Numbered from the stretch's first letter, positions 21,646-32,770 are shown. The stretch: DNA of 64,000 nt from Prunus persica (GCF_000346465.2 NC_034012.1:1079134-1143133), one strand, 5' to 3'. Program-made: numbers and translations. The notes: generated from the letters alone by a model not told the origin.

Positions 21646-24600
21646 CTAACGGATAGGATGATACTGAGCTGATACTCTCTTCGGGGGCAATTTGCGCAAG
21701 ATGTAAAGGACTAGCGCTGAAGGCAGGATCTCAACCAGCTGCAGAGGACAGATATTTTAAGTTTTGAAGGGGAAAAAGTAAAAGAGTTTGAAGAATAGGA
21801 CAAGAAATAGCTGTACAAATAAACAAGCTTAATACACTACCATGTAATAGATCACATTCAAAATTGGATGATCCAAAACATCAAGTGATGCATCTGTATC
21901 AAAAGCAGATAGGACAACCTGCATTTTGAATCGAGTTAATGAAACTCCCAGAAAATTCAATATATGCTGATAAAAGCAACACCTTATAAAGCAAATCAAG
22001 AAATCAGTACAGTCACGACTATCATTTTTTACCAGTGGAACAAAGAAACATGAAGTCTTTAAGTTAATTTAGATAGTTTGGCTACAACGTAGATAGTTCC
22101 CGGGTAAAGACTCAGATGAGTCCTATAGCGTAAAACAAAACGAAGTCTCGGTAGTTGCAAGATCCCAAATAGGAAGTACAGCTTTGGCGTTTTCATCAAG
22201 TAGAATAGAAATCAAATGAAAACCACGAGAGCTATAACATTTCTTCATTAGCTTTTACGCTATAGGACTCATCTGAGGCTACTAGGATTGCATTAACATT
22301 TCTGATTCAAACTAGTATCAACAATGTACAGTCGTTTTGTTTGGCTACAATGTAGATAGTTCCCGGGTAAAAGCTCACAGTGTAATCAAATATTACGAAG
22401 ATATTTCCCCAGGGATTAACCCATCCACGGTGTTCTGTGTGAGTGTGTTGGAGTATTCTTTTCGTCTGCAATGTACATCTTATTTTGTGGAGTAAGAAGC
22501 ACAAGACAGGCACAAAGAGAACTCTTTGTAGACTGGAATGTTAACTATTCTTCTATAAGAATACAAGAGAAGGTTTCTTTGAATTTACTACCGCATAGAA
22601 GGGTTTGAAGCTTACCACAAAGCATCTTACGAGAAAGCAGGTGAAACATATGGCTGTAACAGATCCAACCTGCAATGACAACCAATTGTTAGTCAATAGC
22701 ACTAGTTAACAGAATGATTTTTTTTGCTGTAGCTTCTCTCACTAGTTTAACCTTGAACCTTGATCTACATAATACTCACAATGCTTAAAGGAAGAATTTT
22801 TTTTTAAAACAAAAAAGTTGGTTGCAAGCAATTATGATGGCATCATATTTCAAGATAGTAAAAAACCCTCCCAATTTCTGTGCATTGTATGTGTGTTTTA
22901 ACTGACTAAGGTTTAATCCACTGCCCTCTGCATGCACATATCTAAATGATATCCTAAGAATAGACTTTGCTTTTATTCAGAATAAATCTAGCCAAGAAGA
23001 TTATGTGCCATAAATCTAGCAATCGGGCGTTCTAATCTGATAGACAAAATATGTAGGCAAGGCACAAACCTCGTGAAGTTTCTTCCTTCTCCCTTTAGAT
23101 TCAATGGGGAAGCGTCTCAGCATGAAAAATAACCTGAACACATTGTTTATAATAATCCACCCATTACAAATGCAAATGCACAGGCACCCAAACAGAGACA
23201 ACCAGGAGTAAGCTAACAGAATGAGCACAGCTCCATATGCTTAAATACAATGCAGAACACTCACCTTCCTCCGTATATCAAAAATCCTAGTGCAGCCACA
23301 AATGACACAACTGAGACAAAAAAGAACAAAATAATGAGTATTCTCATTAAACAAGAGAAGCAATGACGAGTATGCATAAGGCTATGAGATGACAAAACAA
23401 TCATTCTCAATAATGGGAGCCCTGTGAAACCTATTGCATGACTCGAAACAGGCCTTACCTGCAATGAATATCTTTCCAATGAACTCCACAACACTGTTGT
23501 CATCGATCCAGAGGTATATCCAGATGCAAACCTGAAGAGAAACACACATATATCATAAGACAAATTAAAATTTCTGAAGAACCCCGTAAGGGACTTATTC
23601 CTGTTTATGCTAAGAACTCTAAAGCACACTCTGTCCAGCTAAGTTGACATGTGCCCTAGTGGCAAGGAGTTGAATCATCAACAAGCCTGTCCCATGCCTG
23701 GTTGCTAAAAAAAAAAACTACAGTTGTATATTAAATAGGCAAACCAGAAAGATGTCTTTTCTCTTCTATATAACCTAGCCACAAAATGGGTAAGAAATTC
23801 AACCTAGGAGGGCAAAACCTAATATTTCGACAGTTGTAAAACTTTTTTCCCCAACCTTCTTGAGAAAGAACATGCAGGATGAAGCAAATGATTACAAGGT
23901 TAAAAGCAACAGGAGATCAAGGAGATTGACAAAGCAAGCATGATTGGAAGGTGAGCGGGCTGCTTATGTAAGTAACACACATAAACGGAAAAAAAAAAAT
24001 ACTAGCCAGACACAGATGTTATGATAACAGCAAGGGATACAGAGAAACCACGTGATGAAGCATGCCAAGAAAACAAAAATGGAGCACACCTGTATAAAGT
24101 ACATTGCAGCATTGACTGAAATATAAACAACCCTGAGCTTATCTGTCGGTAAACTTCTTGCCTATTCATTGATAGTGAGAAATGAAGTCAGAAGTCTTCA
24201 TTGATCAAAAGAAACAACCACATTTAAAAGTTGCACACCTCAGTTTAATTGAAGTCTGGCTAACACTAACACTAATACCATGCAAAGAACTAGGAAAACA
24301 TGCTGTTACCTGGTGATATATCTCTGCCCAGAAGAGAACAAGAAGTGTGTACGTAGAGAAGAACAGCAGTCCAGGAAGATCCAACAAGACCAATATTAGT
24401 ACCTGGTTCAAGATGCAGCTGCCCGATTTTAGTATACAACCCCAAGGTTCATTGCTTTCTTTTTATGTTCTTGTCTTTCCAATAAACCAAATAGAGCCTT
24501 AATGTCCCTCAGAACCCCCAAAGTAAAATGAACAGTTAACAAGATGTAAAAAAGTTCCGGACATTTTATGATCATATGTTTCAGAAGTGAATAGAAGTGT

Positions 24601-25429
24601 CAAGTAGGATAACAGGGGTAGGTTTAAGATTTGAACTAAGTGACGCTTTACAAAACTAACCTTCGGGTGCAAAGCAAACACTTGATGGTGAAATCCGAAA
24701 ACAATTGCTCGTACTGCAAGAGCAACACCAAACAATGACGACAAAAGATTTTCAAACTGAGAATTAATGGACAGAATAACAGGAGAGACTCTGAATGGAA
24801 ATAATGCACTGGTATCACCTCCATTAACAATGAAGTTCATAAGATGAAAAACCTTCTGCGTGGTCCAACCGTATTCGGGCACTCTCAATTCAATCCTTAT
24901 TAGTTGAAACTGTGCATCACGAATACAAGCAATCAACTTAGGATACTCATAATAAGCACTGTTCATAATTTACTTGATAAACAAGTAGCACTTAGTAACC
25001 TGAGAACTAAATCCAGCTAGTTTTGCACATTAACAGCGACAGTTGTTGGCACTTAATTTTATCTAAAATTTGAAATATGGATATAAAACTAAATCTAACC
25101 ATGCTAATGTTTGATGTAATTTCGGGGTGATTGTATAAATTCCAGTTTATTGAAGATTCCGATCTCGAAATTCATACAAAATTAGCTACTGATTAACCAA
25201 ATAAGAAGCTAAACTAACAAGCACACGAATATCTGTAGTTCGTTGGAGAGAGATGTTAAGAGAAAGACCAGACCAGAGCGACGGAGGAGACGAGGGCGTA
25301 GGCAGCGCAGAGAGCGTAGAAGATGCCGTCCTGCCATTGGGTGTTCTCGTTGATCTCGTCCCACCAATTGGAGAGGAAAGAGGCGAGCTCCATGGGCGCG
25401 GAGGTGAATGTGAATGGCATTCTCGTCAT
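21646..25429 (-). CDS. TOM1: TOM1/TOM3-family seven-transmembrane protein
   Basis: Plant tonoplast multi-pass protein of the TOBAMOVIRUS MULTIPLICATION 1 family, a normal host protein named because tobamovirus replication complexes use it; its cellular role is poorly known. Exon 1 is 25274-25429 (52 codons, [12 protein letters not shown]...). ATGs at 25420 and 25393 are alternative starts. Further exons carry [106 protein letters not shown] and [20 protein letters not shown]. The tail [17 protein letters not shown] stops at 21646. These match the family from start to end, and seven hydrophobic spans are evident. Collinearity with Derlin and ASPM favours TOM1 (At4g21790) over TOM3. Confidence 0.9.
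22076..22372. repeat. Inverted repeat nested inside a direct repeat in a TOM1 intron
   Basis: A perfect 25-nt inverted repeat lies at 22111-22135 and 22253-22277 (arm begins CTCAGATGAGTCCTATAGCG), separated by 117 bp. It is flanked by a direct repeat of about 34 nt with one mismatch at 22076-22109 and 22339-22372 (GGCTACAACGTAGATAGTTC versus GGCTACAATGTAGATAGTTC). The whole sits in the intron between the exons coding [12 protein letters not shown] and [12 protein letters not shown]. It resembles a small foldback insertion with duplicated flanks; the family is not recognised. Confidence 0.75.
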
Positions 25430-26279
25430 ATTGGGCGGGAGCTCCTCCGAGGCCGAGAAGCTCAGCGAGGGTCAAAATGTTGAGAAGCGGAGAAAGGAGC
25501 AGAGATACTCTCTGCCTAACTCGTCAAAGCAAAAGCACACAGCTCACAAAGAGACTGAGAGAGGAAGATGGAGGGGGTCTACCAGAACTACCCCTACCAG
25601 ACGGTCCAAGAGAGATCGAGATAGGGTGGGCTTTTCGGGGATTTGGAGGCCTTTTGTATACACACACCACAGACCATGCTTTGGTCGCTCTCACCTAAGC
25701 TTCTACGCTCACGTCTTCCAGCCTCTATAATTCAATTCAATTCATTTGCTCCTTTTCTCTTACAGTCGCAAGTGGTGGTGGTTGTAAACTTGTACTCGTC
25801 TTACTTAATAAACTATAACTGCTCTTATCCTCTCTCCCTCTGTCTCTCTCTGCGCTTTTTCTTTTTCTTTTTTTTTTTTTTCTATTTTCTTATTTGTGCT
25901 TATTATTTTATGTCGATCGATTGGCCAATTAGGGACGTTGAAAAATGAAACAGCCCCTTTTTGTCCTAAATTATGGGAAACGAGTCTCATTTACGATTTT
26001 ACAAACATATGTGTCAGTTGACAAAATAGTGAATCTATTTTCTTACACTCAAGTTCAAATTCTCATTTTTATAAATTTGATTAATTTAAGATAGTTTAAA
26101 TTATCATTTATAAATATATATATTCATAATTCAAATTAAACAAACAAGTATACAAAAAAGGGGAGTCACCCATGTGAAGACGTTATCAAAAATGATGACT
26201 AAAATAAAACATTCGGACTCGTGAATCATAAATTTTCTGTGTAAAAAAAAATGGAACTTTTAAATACATAATTTTATGT

Positions 26280-26400
26280 CTTATGTTTTATAGTTTAAGT
26301 GGTTAAGAACGGTTAATCTTACACTTTATGTCATGTGTTTGAATTTCCCTTTTTTCAACATTGTTAGTATAAAAATTTAAATAAATAATTAAAAATATAT
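26280..26400 (+). mobile_element. Possible tRNA-derived SINE head
   Basis: TAGTTTAAGTGG at about 26290 fits a Pol III A box. GTGTTTGAATTTCCC about 35 bases later fits a degenerate B box. T-rich and then A-rich sequence follows. A related A-box-like sequence, GGATTAAGTGGTTAAGG, occurs near 27381. No clear ends or target duplications were found. Confidence 0.4.
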
Positions 26401-27109
26401 TGAATTTGAAACTAAAATTATATAGACGGGCATTATAAAATGAATACGTGTGTGTGTGTTTTTTTTCTTTAACATGGAGTTTAGGCGGCAAAGAAACTTA
26501 ACCAGGGCGCCTAAATTTGTGAATTAGTTGGTTTGAATTTAAAATTTTGAAAACGCCTTCACCAAAAAACTAGAAGGTTTTTACAACGTAGTTAGACTGA
26601 TAATCACGTGATGCAGGTGAGGAGATGCGATTGAAGATTCGCTGATGCAGTGGGGTCCGCATCTCCCGTCCCATACACCATTGATTGGTCAGCTAATAAT
26701 TCTATTTTCACATGAAGGTGACGAGAAGTTTCTTGCCAGAAATACGTGGCATGGACGGTTTGGCGGTGTTGGTTTGCGCCAACTCATCCAGTACACCACC
26801 ACTAATTCTCCATGCAAGCGAGGATTTTACACCAATATGGGCGTACATGTTAAGAAAATGTTGGTCCTGCTCCATTTTCCTGATGTAAGGTGATGATTTC
26901 TGTTGGTTGGTGGCATTGCGGTTTCTGTGCAGATTGAATTGGTGTTGAGGCTTCTTTTTTTTTCTTCTCTTTTCTTATTATTATTTTTTTAGTTGTTTAG
27001 GCGCGAGTTTTTTTTAAGATCACGCATTTGTTCATCTCATGTTTGGGTTTTGAATAGTATTAGCTATTTCAGTGTTATCTTTTGTACGCTCTTATAGTAC
27101 TTATTATTT

Positions 27110-27290
27110 TTTAATAAAGCATCTTTTCCAACAACAAAAATATGCAATCGATAGTCTAAATAAATTGCAATGGGAGGGAGTTTCCCAAACACACACTACT
27201 AAAGTGTTACGAGGGTTCGAACTTGAAACTACTAGTCTGCAAGTAAAGTCCTATTTTCCACTGAGCTAGACCCTATTGGCCGAATCCTTT
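27110..27290 (-). mobile_element. Probable tRNA-derived SINE
   Basis: On the minus strand, TAGCTCAGTGG (positions 27268 to 27258) is a canonical Pol III A box. AAGTTCGAACCC (27224 to 27213) is a near-canonical B box, with tRNA-like spacing. The rest of a tRNA is not present: anticodon arm pairing and the acceptor stem fail. A SINE head is therefore more likely than a tRNA gene. The 3' limit near 27110 (A/T-rich tail) is a guess. Confidence 0.5.
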
Positions 27291-28358
27291 AACTAATAGC
27301 AAATACTTTTTTTTTTTTGGGGCACCATACCACCATGGCTTGTTATGTTAGAACTTACGTTGTAATCACAAGTGATTTGTGGATTAAGTGGTTAAGGTCA
27401 GTAATTCTTGTTATTTATGTCGCTAACTTTGTTATGTAAAGAAAAAAGAAAAAGAAAATGGGTAGATACTAAAATAGAGGGAAAAAAAAAACAAAGAATA
27501 TGTGCCTTTCTTTAGTATGAATTAATTGAGTACATGCGCAGACATATGCAAAAATTTAAAGTTTCCCATTGCCTTTCACGACTTTGACTATATTTTAAAG
27601 CAACCCTTTGAATTGTAGTTTAAACTTGGAAAAAATAAAGTAGATAGATGATAAATGGTAGAGTTGCATATCAATCATGCCAGCATTACATGTTAGACCT
27701 TGAACATGGTAGCTACTAAGTGTTAGTAATGCGATTTTGATTTCATTATTGTGTCGTTTCCCCACATGTACATACGTGTGGTGGTGTGGATGTCGTTTTC
27801 TTGCAATTCGTTATCAATAGATCAGTGGAAAATGTAAAATTATTGATTTCCGAAAAAGGACATGTCGACAGAAATTCTATTTACCAATACTGATTTGGCA
27901 TCAGTCAGTCATGTGCCAACGAAATGGTCATTTTAAAAATAATATAATAACAAAAAAAAGGTCTATTTGCTCGTCAAATATTGCAAATCAATATAAAACC
28001 CAAAAATAAAAATAAAAATAAATAAAGCTTGAAGGTACTAAACTATTATATAAAAATTAGAGACCGGGCCGCATGCAAGCCCATGTGACTGTGATTGACT
28101 TCATTCGTTAATCTAAGTGCACCTGAACTGAAATATATGAAATTAAATTAGTAAAGCAGATTAGATTAGATTCTTTTATTAGGACAGAAGACACAAAATC
28201 CCTTCTTAGAGCAAGGCCAGCGCTTGCTTGAAACCGGGCCAAAGGCCCCCCGAGAGAGCCCAGAAGACCTCCAGCGCGGAAGAAGAAGCCCGGGCAAGGC
28301 GCGGGTCCCACGAGCCCGGGCAGGCCCAAGGGCGAAATCAGACTGGGCTCGAGCCCGG

Positions 28359-28390
28359 GTTGGATGACGTCAGCGCTGACGTCATCCAAC
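28359..28390. repeat. 32-bp perfect palindrome in the ORF1-side end of copy 1
   Basis: The half-site GTTGGATGACGTCAGC is followed directly by its reverse complement. It contains two TGACGTCA boxes, the binding core of bZIP (TGA/CREB-like) factors. Copy 2 has related TGACGTCAGC boxes at about 36228-36260 at the equivalent end. It may be a transposase/ORF1 binding site or a promoter element for ORF1. Confidence 0.8.
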
Positions 28391-28831
28391 TCAGTGTCCA
28401 ACGGTAACCTGCCACGTGTCAACACCGGGTGGCTCCGATTGGTTTTTTTCCAGAAATCCTCTAGTTCTCATTTTTTTTGGCCAAAAAAATTTAAAAAAAA
28501 TCCTAAAAAATCCGAAAAAATTCTGAAATTTTTTTTAAAAAAATACCAAAAAAGTATGTATTTTTTCCCTATAAATACCTAACCATTTTATCTACTTTCA
28601 ACACCAAATCTTCATACAATTTCTTCTCCATACAATATTTTCTACTCTCCACTCACATTATTCATTTTCCACACCAATTCTCCATACAAACTCATCTCCT
28701 TCCAATATTTTTTACTCTATACTCATATTTTTCACTTTCCACACCAATTCCATACAAACTCTTCTCCTTCCAATATTTTTTACTATCCACTCACATTTTT
28801 GTACTACTTTCCATTTGTAGAAAATAAACAA

Positions 28832-30004
28832 ATGGCATCTTCTGTCGAAATCGGAGGCTCGTGTTCAACCAGGAAGATATTGCGTTGTGCGAGTCTTGGG
28901 TGAACGTTAGTCATGACCCTATCACGGGCAATGAGATGAAGTTCCATCATATGTGGAGCAAAATTCATGGAGAATTTTGTCAAAGATCGGGTTCCATTCG
29001 GACCGAAATGGCTTTGTCTAGTAGATGGAAACTTCTAAACAAAGAGTTAGGGAAATGGAGAAATGCCTTGACAAAAGCAAAGGACAACATTCGGAGCGGT
29101 GCGAATCTTTCCGATGAGGTAAAATATTTTTAATTGTCATTTTAATCAATTTAATGTAACTTTTTTTTATTGCATATTCTATTTCTTTTTGTTGCACAAT
29201 GTTTATTTTATTTTTGCATTTCCTAATTGGCTTTATTTATTTACATAATCAATTTTATTCTTGCATTTCAAATATGTTTATAATTTCATGCATAATCTTT
29301 ATTTTTTGTTTTTGCATTTTCAATTTGTCTATATTTATTTACATAATCAATTTTATTCTTGCATTTCAAAATAGTTTATAATTTATTGCATTGTATATTT
29401 TTTTAATGCACTTCCAATTATTTATTTTGAATAGATCATACAAGCACAAATGTGGTTCGGTGCCATGGGGCAAGGGAAAAAAAGTTTTGTGCATTTCCAA
29501 TGTTGGGAAATTGTCAAGGATTGTTCCAGATTCAAAATTATTCTTACCGCACCCCCGGTTGTGTTGCATGAGACGCCGCTCCACGAATCGCCATTAACCG
29601 ATTCGCCATTGGACTCCCCAATGGAAAGGGAGTCACCACTCCCACGTCCGCCGAGACCTATTGGGAGAAAGGCGGCAAAGGCCAAGAGAGGGGGCACTTC
29701 GAACATTGATTGTGTTCAAATATTCGAGCAAATAGCTAAGAACAACTCTCTAAGATTGGAGAGAGACTTGAGGAGAGATGAAGCGGACAAGGCACGATTG
29801 GAAGCCTTTGCAATTGAAAAGCAACATGCAAAAGAAAAAGACGACGATGAAAGAGAGATGAAAATCATGGCCATGGATACGAGCCATATGTCTCCTGAAA
29901 CAAAGGCCTATTGGAAGCATAAACGAAGGGATGTGATGAGAAGAAAACTTTTCCATGACGACGGACCTAGCAATACGGATTGGCTAAATGATGAAAACCA
30001 TTAG
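28832..30004 (+). pseudogene. Harbinger ORF1, Myb/SANT-like DNA-binding protein, frameshifted (copy 1)
   Basis: Accessory protein that helps the Harbinger transposase bind DNA and reach the nucleus. Exon 1 is 28832-29118 and exon 2 is 29435-30004, with the donor GAG/GTAAAA and acceptor AATAG. ATG 28832 gives MASSVEIGGS. A one-base loss near 28860, relative to copy 2, then shifts the frame and a stop follows 13 codons later. The downstream frame is intact: DIALCESWVNVSHDPITGNE, FHHMWSKIHGEFC, ALSSRWKLLNKELGKWRNAL. The basic linker PRPIGRKAAKAKRG and the conserved tail DDGPSNTDWLNDENH follow. Reading could start from a non-AUG codon or a later ATG, so partial function is not excluded. The domain resembles the NAM-associated C-terminal/trihelix type. 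Confidence 0.8.
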
Positions 30005-30448
30005 ATTGTATTGTTGTATTTTTTTTATAATTGTTGTATTTTTTTTAAATTGTTGTATTATCCTTTAATTTGTTGTATTGTTTCTTTTTTATTCAATCAA
30101 AAAAGCATTCTCTAATGTTGTATTATTAAAAACATTTGAGCATTCCTCACAAAGATTAATTAAAAACAAACCTTCATTTATTGCAAACAACACACAAAAC
30201 AAACCATACATAAAAGCATAATAATAAAAAAGACCTCGCAATAATTCCACAAAACACAACACACAAAAACAAAGCATAATTAAAAACAAAGCATAATTCC
30301 AAACAAAGCACGAATCTAGCCTTCATCCATTGTGATTGCCTTTCATCTGCCAAAAGTGCTCGATCAAGTCAACTTGACGTCTTTCGTGAACATATGAAGA
30401 TTGCATTTCTTGATAACGATCAATCATGGGGTTGTTGAATCGACCATC

Positions 30449-31684
30449 CTAAACTAACGGTTCGGGCTCCATTGGTAGTCCATTTGGTCCCATCGGCCTT
30501 TCATATATTCTTGTCAACGTCGTGTTCATAGGATCGGGTTCAAACACCTCTGGAGCATCGTAGTCATACTCATCCTCCACAATCATGTTGTGGAGGATGA
30601 TGCAAGTCATCATAATACTCCTCAGCACCTCCTCGTCTAGCATCCGAGCAGCACCCCTGATAATTGCCCAACGAGCTTGCAAGATACTGAAACACCTTTC
30701 CACATCTTTCCTGTAACCTTCTTGAAAGGAAGCAAAGCTTCTTTCCTTCTCGGATTGGGGATTCGGAATTGTTTTCACGAATGTCGTCCACCTAGGATAA
30801 ATTCCGTCGGCAAGGTAGTAGGCACCAGAGTATACGGTATTGTTGATTTGGTATGTGACCTGAGGGGAATGACCTCGCAATACCTCGTCGAACACCGGGG
30901 ATTGACCAAGGACATTGAGGTCATTCTGAGATCCGGCAACCCCAAAAAAGGCATGCCAAACCCAAGTGTCGAATGAAGCTACGGCCTCCAAAATGATACT
31001 TTTTTGGCCCTTCCGATTCCCATACTCTCCTTGCCACGCAGTAGGACAATTCTTCCACTGCCAATGCATGCAATCGATGCTTCCGATCATTCCTGGGAAA
31101 CCTCGAGCCTCGCCTTTTTGTAGAAGCCTTTGCAGGTCCCTCGGAGTGGGTTTGCGAAGGTACTCCCTCGTGTACAAATTTTCCACTGCATCACAGAATC
31201 TCACCAAGCACTCTAGGATAGTAGATTTTTCCATCCTTGCAATCTCATCCACCTGCTCTGCAGATGCCCCATAAGCAAGCATCCGCAAAGCAGCTGTAAG
31301 TTTTTGCTCCGGGATAAGACCCAAAACTTCAACAGCATCATGCTTTTGAATGAAGTATGTGTCGTAATTACAAATATCATGCATGATTTTTTGGAACAAA
31401 TGTGGCTGCATTCTATATCTCTCTCGAAACTTATGAGCAGGATATAACGAATTTGGGATAAAGTAATCCTCCAAGAGATTCTTACCCCGAGACTCTCTGT
31501 GTCTGTCCACATTCGGGGCACGACGACGATGGTGTTGGCTTGATTGATTCATCATACACACCGCCGCTACTTCAAGCATTTCTTCCTCTTCTTCATCGGC
31601 GTCCCGATCTTCTTCCTCACGTCTACGCCGGATTTCTTCCCATTCTTTCTGTTGCCTCTCCAACACCCTCCTGAAGTTTGACAT
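30449..31684 (-). CDS. PIF/Harbinger DDE transposase (ALP1/HARBI1-like), intact
   Basis: Single open exon of 411 residues; ATG at 31684. The N-terminus is acidic/coiled (EEIRRRREEEDRDADEEEEE). A helix-turn-helix-like segment follows (LTAALRMLAYGASAEQVDEI). The DDE_4 catalytic core has all three acidic residues in place: D in GSIDCMHWQWKNCP, D in YYLADGIYPRW and E in GYRKDVERCFSILQARW. CIILHNMIVEDE comes near the end. Length and spacing match plant PIF transposases. Relatives called ALP1-like or HARBI1 nucleases are often domesticated, but here ORF1, palindromic ends and terminal repeats show that it belongs to a transposon. No stop, frameshift or missing catalytic residue was seen, so it may still be active. 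Confidence 0.93.
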   Translation of the reverse strand: MSNFRRVLERQQKEWEEIRRRREEEDRDADEEEEEMLEVAAVCMMNQSSQHHRRRAPNVDRHRESRGKNLLEDYFIPNSLYPAHKFRERYRMQPHLFQKIMHDICNYDTYFIQKHDAVEVLGLIPEQKLTAALRMLAYGASAEQVDEIARMEKSTILECLVRFCDAVENLYTREYLRKPTPRDLQRLLQKGEARGFPGMIGSIDCMHWQWKNCPTAWQGEYGNRKGQKSIILEAVASFDTWVWHAFFGVAGSQNDLNVLGQSPVFDEVLRGHSPQVTYQINNTVYSGAYYLADGIYPRWTTFVKTIPNPQSEKERSFASFQEGYRKDVERCFSILQARWAIIRGAARMLDEEVLRSIMMTCIILHNMIVEDEYDYDAPEVFEPDPMNTTLTRIYERPMGPNGLPMEPEPLV

Positions 31685-31797
31685 TGAGAGTATAATGTGT
31701 TTTGTAAAATCTGAGAAATAAAGGAATATATCAGAGATGGTGTGAGAGGAGTGGTGTTGATGGTGTAGTTATATAGAGGGATTCAGAAGATAGAGAT

Positions 31798-32090
31798 GAC
31801 ACGTGGCACAATTTTAGAGGGTGAAAATCTTATCTGAAATCTGAGATCACTATTTGTAAAAAAATATCTGAAAATCTTATCAGACATGGGACACGTGGCA
31901 CAATTTTAGAGGGTGAAAATCTTATCTGAAATATGAGATTATAATTTTTTAAAAATATCTGAAAATCTTATCTGACATGGGACACGTGGCACAATTTTAG
32001 AGGGTGCAAATTTTATCGGAAATCTGAGATTATAATTTTTATTAATGAATATCCGAAAATTTTATCTGGAATAAGACACGTGGCAACCGA
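31798..32090. repeat. About 92-bp tandem repeat with ACACGTGGCA boxes upstream of the transposase
   Basis: The segment beginning GACACGTGGCACAATTTTAG is found at 31798, 31890 and 31981, and partly at 32075 (spacing 92, 91, 94). Each copy has a G-box/ABRE-like ACACGTGGC, followed by repeated ATCTGAAAATCTTATCTGA-like sequence. It lies 115-400 bp upstream of the transposase ATG at 31684 and so probably forms its promoter. Confidence 0.8.
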
Positions 32091-32239
32091 GATTCACATC
32101 CGAAAATCTTATCCGAAAATTTAATTACAAAAGATTATCAAAATTAATGATTTAAAGTATAAAAAAATAGGAAATAAAGTACAATGAATAGTAATTGCCC
32201 TAGACTTTGCCCTTGTGGGTGGAACTACAAATGGCAAGG

Positions 32240-32267
32240 CTGACACTATTCACATGAATAGTGTCAG
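32240..32267. repeat. 28-bp near-palindrome at the transposase-side end of copy 1
   Basis: CTGACACTATTCA is followed by CA and then TGAATAGTGTCAG: 13-bp arms around a two-base centre. It corresponds to the CCACTATTCACGTGAATAGTGG palindrome of copy 2 at 32354-32375, so it looks like a conserved subterminal site. Confidence 0.8.
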
Positions 32268-32570
32268 CCCTTGCTTGCCCTTGCCTTAGACTTTGCCCTA
32301 AGAGCAACTCCACCCATTTGCCCTTAGCCATGGCAAGGGTGGAGCTAGGGCAGCCACTATTCACGTGAATAGTGGTTGCCCTTGCAAATAGTAATTTGTG
32401 TTTTCACCCGTTGCCCTAGCTAAGGGCAATTACTATTCATTTTTTTGTTTTTTCCTCATATTTTTTAATGAAAATAATTAATTTGGGTAATATTTTCAGA
32501 TAAGATTTTCGGGTTCCTACGTGTCAAGACTATTCATAATCAGATAAAATTTCCGGATAAGATTTTTGGA

Positions 32571-32770
32571 TTCAAATTTCGGATGAATTTCAAAGTTCAA
32601 ATTTCAGATAAATTTTTGGGTTCAAATTTCGAACGAATTTGGGTTCAAATTTCAGATAAATTTGGGTTCAAATTTCAGATAAATTTGGGTTCAAATTTCG
32701 GATGAATTTCAAAATTCAAATTTCATACAAATTAGGGTTCAAATTTCGGATGAATTTCAAATTTCAGATA
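32571..32770. repeat. 23-25-bp tandem repeat upstream of the copy 2 transposase
   Basis: TTCAAATTTC followed by GGATGAATTTC or AGATAAATTTGGG recurs about eight times, at roughly 32571, 32596, 32621, 32644, 32667, 32690, 32715 and 32738. It occupies the same promoter position as the 92-bp array of copy 1 but is a different sequence. Confidence 0.75.

Larger units (their letters stand above)
25430..28205. other. Gene-poor intergenic region
   Basis: The first 400 bases are the promoter and 5' UTR side of the TOM1-like gene, with CT-rich and T-rich runs at 25820-25890. From about 26000 to 28200 I see only AT-rich sequence, two SINE-like pieces listed separately, and no credible coding region. 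The open frame at 26645-26893 has no recognisable features. Confidence 0.55.
28209..32298 (+). mobile_element. PIF/Harbinger transposon, copy 1 (ORF1 plus DDE transposase)
   Basis: Class II element with two converging genes: Myb/SANT-like ORF1 (+, 28832-30004) and an ALP1/HARBI1-type DDE transposase (-, 30449-31684). The left end reads TTA then GAGCAAGGCCAGCG; TTA is the usual Harbinger target site. The right end is placed where the sequence meets TAAGAGCAACTCCACCC, the start of copy 2. Its outer bases (reverse complement GGGCAAAGTCTAAGG) match the left end only partly, so this limit is uncertain by tens of bases. The ORF1-side end is GC-rich with CCGGGC blocks and a 32-bp palindrome. The transposase-side end carries a 28-bp near-palindrome. 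Confidence 0.8.

Noticed and set aside
21646..25429. Viral insertion suggested by the name tobamovirus multiplication
   Set aside because: The gene is an intron-bearing normal plant membrane protein; no viral sequence is present.
26645..26893. 82-aa open frame in the gene-poor region
   Set aside because: No recognisable domain, no splice context and no sign of conservation visible from sequence alone.
27200..27285. A tRNA gene on the minus strand
   Set aside because: A and B boxes are good, but the acceptor and anticodon stems do not pair, so a SINE head is more likely.
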